From Bacillota bacterium (GTDB taxonomy: Bacteria > Bacillota > Clostridia > Lachnospirales > Lachnospiraceae), in the NCBI GenBank assembly GCA_023428885.1, contig JAEYWQ010000310.1, positions 1 to 9,875 of the forward strand: a DNA stretch of 9,875 nt. Direction: 5' to 3'. The position numbers and the translations under genes were made by a program. Each line of letters begins with the position of its first letter. The stretch's first letter is position 1. Shown here in pieces: positions 6,890-9,875 of this stretch. The notes under the pieces are model-generated. The model saw nothing but the letters and a program-made list of their open reading frames with translations, was not told the DNA's origin and did not search any database.

Positions 6890-7876
6890 ATGTGGAAATA
6901 TATTCTGAAGAGAATATTAACCAGTGTGGTTATTTTATTCTTTGTTTCGTTAATCATATATACGATTTTTCGTTGTATCCCGACTTCATTTACTGAAAAC
7001 ATGGCACGACAACGATCCTCATTACCTGGTTCCAAAAGTTATGAAGAGTGGCTGGCACAGTTAAACTCTGTTTATGGACTAGATAAAGGTATTGTGGAAG
7101 GTTTCTTTGGCTGGTTATCACGGGCAATTCGTGGAGATTTTGGAGATTCCATGAGCTTTAATGTACCAGTAACTAAGGTATTTACACGAGTGATTTGGGA
7201 TTCCTTCTGGCTTGGAGCAATCTCTTTAGTTCTACAAGTTCTTATTGCAATTCCACTGGGTATTCTCAGTGCTAAAAAGCAATATTCGAAGACAGATTAT
7301 GCTGTAACTGTTGTTGCACTGATAGGTATTTCTTTGCCAACTTTCTTCTTTGCAACTATTTTGAAATTAATCTTTTCTATCAAACTTGGTTGGTTTGATT
7401 TATATGGTAAAGTTGGACGTTTCCATGACCAGCTTGGTGCTTGGGATAGATTTTGGGATATTGCAGCCCATTATGCTTTACCTGTTTTAACCCTAGTTAT
7501 CATTAGTATTGGTAGCTTAATGCGTTATACCAGAACAAACATGCTGGAAGTATTGAATGCTGACTTTATTCGTACTGCAAGAGCGAAGGGCTTATCTGAA
7601 GGTAAAGTAATTAATCATCATGCATTTCGTAATACATTAATTCCATTAGTAACCATCCTCGGTGGTTCTTTACCTGGGTTATTCTCAGGAGCATTAATTA
7701 CGGAAACTTTATTCCAGATACCAGGTATTGGTTATACCTCATATCAGGCCATGACACAAGGCGATATACCATTTTCAATGTTTTATCTAGCGTTTATGGC
7801 AGTCTTAACATTATTAGGAAACTTAATTTCAGACATTCTATATGCGGTCGTTGACCCACGTGTTCGAATTAGCTGA
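6890..7876 (+). CDS. oppB: Peptide ABC transporter permease, OppB/DppB type
   Basis: A 328-residue integral membrane protein, normal length for the family, forming one half of the import channel. It starts with the typical MWKYILKRIL, with the first membrane helix at about 9-28. A ~70-residue outer loop holding the family motif LNSVYGLDKG (58-67) and RGDFGDSM (81-88) follows, then five more helices. The cytoplasmic EAA loop, which contacts the ATPases, is at about 224-252 (DFIRTARAKGLSEGKV...HHAFRNTLIP). It ends VVDPRVRIS, the usual C-terminus. ATG 6890 is chosen because GAGAGG at 6877-6882 lies seven bases upstream; a GTG at 6875 would add five residues but would overlap that ribosome site. 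The oppC start follows 14 bases after its stop, so the two are translated from one message. The symbol denotes the family type; dppB is equally possible. Confidence 0.94.
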   Translation: MWKYILKRILTSVVILFFVSLIIYTIFRCIPTSFTENMARQRSSLPGSKSYEEWLAQLNSVYGLDKGIVEGFFGWLSRAIRGDFGDSMSFNVPVTKVFTRVIWDSFWLGAISLVLQVLIAIPLGILSAKKQYSKTDYAVTVVALIGISLPTFFFATILKLIFSIKLGWFDLYGKVGRFHDQLGAWDRFWDIAAHYALPVLTLVIISIGSLMRYTRTNMLEVLNADFIRTARAKGLSEGKVINHHAFRNTLIPLVTILGGSLPGLFSGALITETLFQIPGIGYTSYQAMTQGDIPFSMFYLAFMAVLTLLGNLISDILYAVVDPRVRIS

Positions 7877-7890
7877 TGGGGGAGGAACCA

Positions 7891-9630
7891 ATGGAAAATA
7901 ATAAAAATGATAATTCAAACGTTAAAACAATGTCCTTGGACAATGAACAGCGTGTACGAGTTCTAAGTCCATCTATGCTTGTTTTTAAGCGATTCATTCG
8001 AAATAAACTAGCAATTGTTGGTGCCGTTATCATCGTTGCAATGTTTTTATTCTCTTTTGTAGGTGGCCTAGTTGGTCCCTATGGAGAAAGTCAAGTATTC
8101 TTTGGATATGATACCATGTCAAAGCCTTATGCCAGTGTATCTACAAGCAAAGAATTTAGATATACTATAGAAGAAGGTAAAGACTTTCCATCTGCAGCAC
8201 GTGCTGAGATGATTCTTGCCTCCAACAATGGTAAAACTGAATTTACAGCAGGTGGGCAAACTTATGCTTTAACTCAAGAGGGAGAGAAGTTTTATCGTAT
8301 CTCTATTCTTAACAAATTAGCGTCAGCTACAACAATCAAAGGAAATACTATCATAACTTTGGAAGAAGGTGTTACACTTTCGGCTGGTGTTGAAGATGCT
8401 TTTAATTCTGCAATTGCGAATAAAGAGAAATCTTTTATTGTTAATGATATAACCTATATTATTACAGGAAATGCAAAACAAACAGGCTTAAGCACGCAAG
8501 AAGATATTGCAGTTGCTTCCACTAAAATATTTGATGTATTTGGTAAAGATACAAAACTAAGCTATTCCTTTAAGCTTGCTGCAGAAAGAGCCATGAATGA
8601 GAATTTAACGCAGTTTTCTGCAGATGATAAGCAATATGAAGTAGAACTACAAGAAGGTAGTGCAACCGTTTATTCTGTAGATGGACAAAATCGCACGGAA
8701 TATGCGAAGATTTCAAATTTTATTGTTCAACCAATTAATAATGATACATTCCTTGACGTTGCTTTCAAGAACTCGGTACAAGAAGCGATTGCCAACAATG
8801 AAACTAGCTTTACACAGTTAAATGCAAGCGGTGAAGAAGTAAATTATACAATCACTCGTAAAAACGAGCAGTTTACCATTAGTTCGGAAGAGCAAACTCA
8901 GTTAATTAGAATATATGAAAGACCTAGCAAAGCTCACTGGTTAGGTACCGATGCTAACGGTATGGATATTCTCACTAGATTAATGTATGGTGGTAGAATC
9001 TCCTTATTAATAGGTTTCATCGTTATCTTAATTGAGACTGTTTTAGGTGTTATCCTTGGTGGTATTGCAGGTTATTTTGGTAAATGGGTTGATAACCTTA
9101 TTATGAGAATCGTAGATATATTCTATTGTATTCCATCTTTACCTTTGATTATTATACTCGGATCAATAATGGATCAGATGAAACTAGATCCGCAGGTTCG
9201 TATATATGTCATGATGCTTGTCCTTGGTTTGTTAGGTTGGCCAGGAGTAGCCAGAATGGTACGTGGTCAGATTCTTTCCCTTCGTGAACAAGAGTTTATG
9301 ACTGCAACCGAAGCGATGGGAATCTCTGTTTCTCGTCGAATCTTCAAACACTTAATTCCTAATGTAATTCCACAGTTAATAGTAATATGTACCATGGGAC
9401 TTGGTGGTATTATCTTAACAGAATCCACGTTAAGTTTCTTAGGTCTTGGTGTTAAATTCCCATTTGCATCATGGGGTAATATTATCAGTGCGGTAAGTAC
9501 TGTTCATGTAATGACAAATTACTGGTTTGTATGGATTCCTGCTGGTTTGTGCATCTTATTAACGGTATTAGCTTTCAACTTTATCGGTGATGGTTTACGT
9601 GATGCATTCGACCCTAAGATGAAAAGGTAG
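7891..9630 (+). CDS. oppC: Peptide ABC transporter permease, OppC/DppC type, with large extracytoplasmic repeat insertion
   Basis: A 579-residue permease, nearly twice the usual ~300. The N-terminus is cytoplasmic, with LVFKRFIRNKLAIVGAV leading into membrane helix 1 (about 40-62). The canonical continuation HWLGTDANGMDILTRLMYGG (349-368) appears only at residue 349, against about 55-60 residues after helix 1 in ordinary relatives. The permease core then follows: further helices and the EAA loop at 470-495 (ATEAMGISVSRRIFKHLIPN), ending GLRDAFDPKMKR. Residues about 85-340 are an insertion of hydrophilic character, predicted outside the membrane, with four divergent repeats whose conserved Phe lies at 118, 182, 242 and 307. 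The start ATG 7891 has GGAGG at 7881-7885 five bases upstream; ATG 7876, which overlaps the oppB stop, lacks a site. The reading frame is unbroken and base use is uniform, so this is not a sequencing fusion. Symbol given by family type only. Confidence 0.94.
   Translation: MENNKNDNSNVKTMSLDNEQRVRVLSPSMLVFKRFIRNKLAIVGAVIIVAMFLFSFVGGLVGPYGESQVFFGYDTMSKPYASVSTSKEFRYTIEEGKDFPSAARAEMILASNNGKTEFTAGGQTYALTQEGEKFYRISILNKLASATTIKGNTIITLEEGVTLSAGVEDAFNSAIANKEKSFIVNDITYIITGNAKQTGLSTQEDIAVASTKIFDVFGKDTKLSYSFKLAAERAMNENLTQFSADDKQYEVELQEGSATVYSVDGQNRTEYAKISNFIVQPINNDTFLDVAFKNSVQEAIANNETSFTQLNASGEEVNYTITRKNEQFTISSEEQTQLIRIYERPSKAHWLGTDANGMDILTRLMYGGRISLLIGFIVILIETVLGVILGGIAGYFGKWVDNLIMRIVDIFYCIPSLPLIIILGSIMDQMKLDPQVRIYVMMLVLGLLGWPGVARMVRGQILSLREQEFMTATEAMGISVSRRIFKHLIPNVIPQLIVICTMGLGGIILTESTLSFLGLGVKFPFASWGNIISAVSTVHVMTNYWFVWIPAGLCILLTVLAFNFIGDGLRDAFDPKMKR
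8185..8883 (+). repeat. Four divergent protein repeats in the OppC insertion
   Basis: Coding repeats of about 60-65 residues start near residues 99, 166, 226 and 289 of the permease. Each has an Ala-rich helix-like stretch, a motif close to N-x-x-T/S-x-F, then a short turn and a Tyr-containing strand: NNGKTEFTAGGQTYALT, ANKEKSFIVNDITYIIT, NENLTQFSADDKQYEVEL and ANNETSFTQL...VNYTIT. Phe-to-Phe spacings are 64, 60 and 65, and Phe-to-Tyr is seven residues in the first three and twelve in the fourth. The DNA copies are not similar, so the duplication is old. I do not recognise the domain. Confidence 0.68.
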
Positions 9631-9640
9631 GTGACCATAA

Positions 9641-9875
9641 ATGAAAAGTAAAAAGAAAAATGCAAATTATATCTCAGGAAAGGAATCTCGTCGTATCTCA
9701 CGTGAGAATCGAAAGATTACTAATATGTATGAGAAACAGAGAAATCGTAAGAATATTCCTGAGTCCGAATATATAACAGAAATGAAAGATCCAGCAAACG
9801 TTGTTGAGTTTGATAATCTTCATACCTATTTCTTCACTGATATTGGTACTGTTAAGTCAGTTAATGGTGTTACTT
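9641..9875 (+). CDS. oppD: Peptide ABC transporter ATP-binding protein, OppD/DppD type, 5' part (3' end outside window)
   Basis: The first 78 codons of an ATPase that would drive import from the cytoplasmic side. Residues 54-78, beginning VVEFDNLHTYFFTDIGTVK, match the first strand region of OppD proteins (typically xxVxNLxTYFxTxxGxVKAVDGVS). The window ends before Walker A, so nucleotide-binding motifs cannot be checked. Before this region lies a 53-residue, strongly basic extension (many Lys, Arg, Asn), where relatives usually have about ten residues or fewer. The start at 9641 is supported by AGGTGA at 9629-9634, which overlaps the oppC stop codon and lies six bases upstream. The later ATG at 9782 (MKDPANVVEF) would give a normal-length protein but has no visible ribosome site. 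It is 10 bases after oppC, in the same operon; an OppF partner probably follows. Confidence 0.88.
   Translation, partial: MKSKKKNANYISGKESRRISRENRKITNMYEKQRNRKNIPESEYITEMKDPANVVEFDNLHTYFFTDIGTVKSVNGVT

Noticed and set aside
7876..7890. ATG 7876 overlapping the oppB stop as the start of oppC
   Set aside because: No ribosome site is placed for it, while GGAGG at 7881-7885 is correctly spaced for ATG 7891.
7891..9630. OppC as an artefactual fusion or frameshift joining two genes
   Set aside because: The frame is continuous, the permease motifs before and after the insertion belong to one OppC, and the insertion has regular internal repeats with no stop codons or change in base composition.

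Overview
The window looks like a low-GC Gram-positive chromosome, most likely from an anaerobic clostridium of the Lachnospiraceae type (something like Lachnoclostridium phytofermentans would fit). This is inferred from the AT-rich base composition, strong AGGAGG-type ribosome binding sites, TTGACA-type promoters, Rho-independent terminators, a diderm-free lipoprotein-anchored binding protein, and the style of the proteins. No database search was possible. All recognisable genes are on the + strand. No rRNA, tRNA, CRISPR array or mobile element was seen.

Layout: (1) 1-1070 is the C-terminal part (HAMP and signalling domains) of a methyl-accepting chemotaxis protein whose start lies off the left edge; it ends at a clear terminator. 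(2) 1274-3346 encodes a stand-alone family GH31 glycosidase, most like alpha-xylosidases, followed by a terminator region with an unusual promoter/hairpin overlap. (3) 3623-4180 encodes an unrecognised four-helix membrane protein with its own candidate promoter and operator-like inverted repeats. (4) 4364 to the right edge is an Opp/Dpp-type peptide ABC transporter operon: lipoprotein binding protein, permease 1 (OppB type), permease 2 (OppC type), and the first 78 codons of an ATPase (OppD type), all in one direction.

The transporter genes work together in the usual way: the lipoprotein captures an oligopeptide outside the membrane and hands it to the OppB/OppC channel, and OppD (with a partner presumably just downstream) powers import. 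A perfect 38-bp palindrome lies between the binding-protein gene and the permease genes. It probably protects or terminates the abundant binding-protein mRNA and so sets a high binding-protein to permease ratio.

The most unusual feature is that three of the four visible transporter parts are enlarged. The binding protein carries about 150 extra residues, the OppC permease carries a roughly 250-residue extracytoplasmic insertion after its first membrane helix that is built from four divergent repeats of about 60-65 residues, and OppD has a basic N-terminal extension of about 50 residues. This may mark a distinct subfamily of peptide importer with an added docking or sensing module on the outer face of the membrane.
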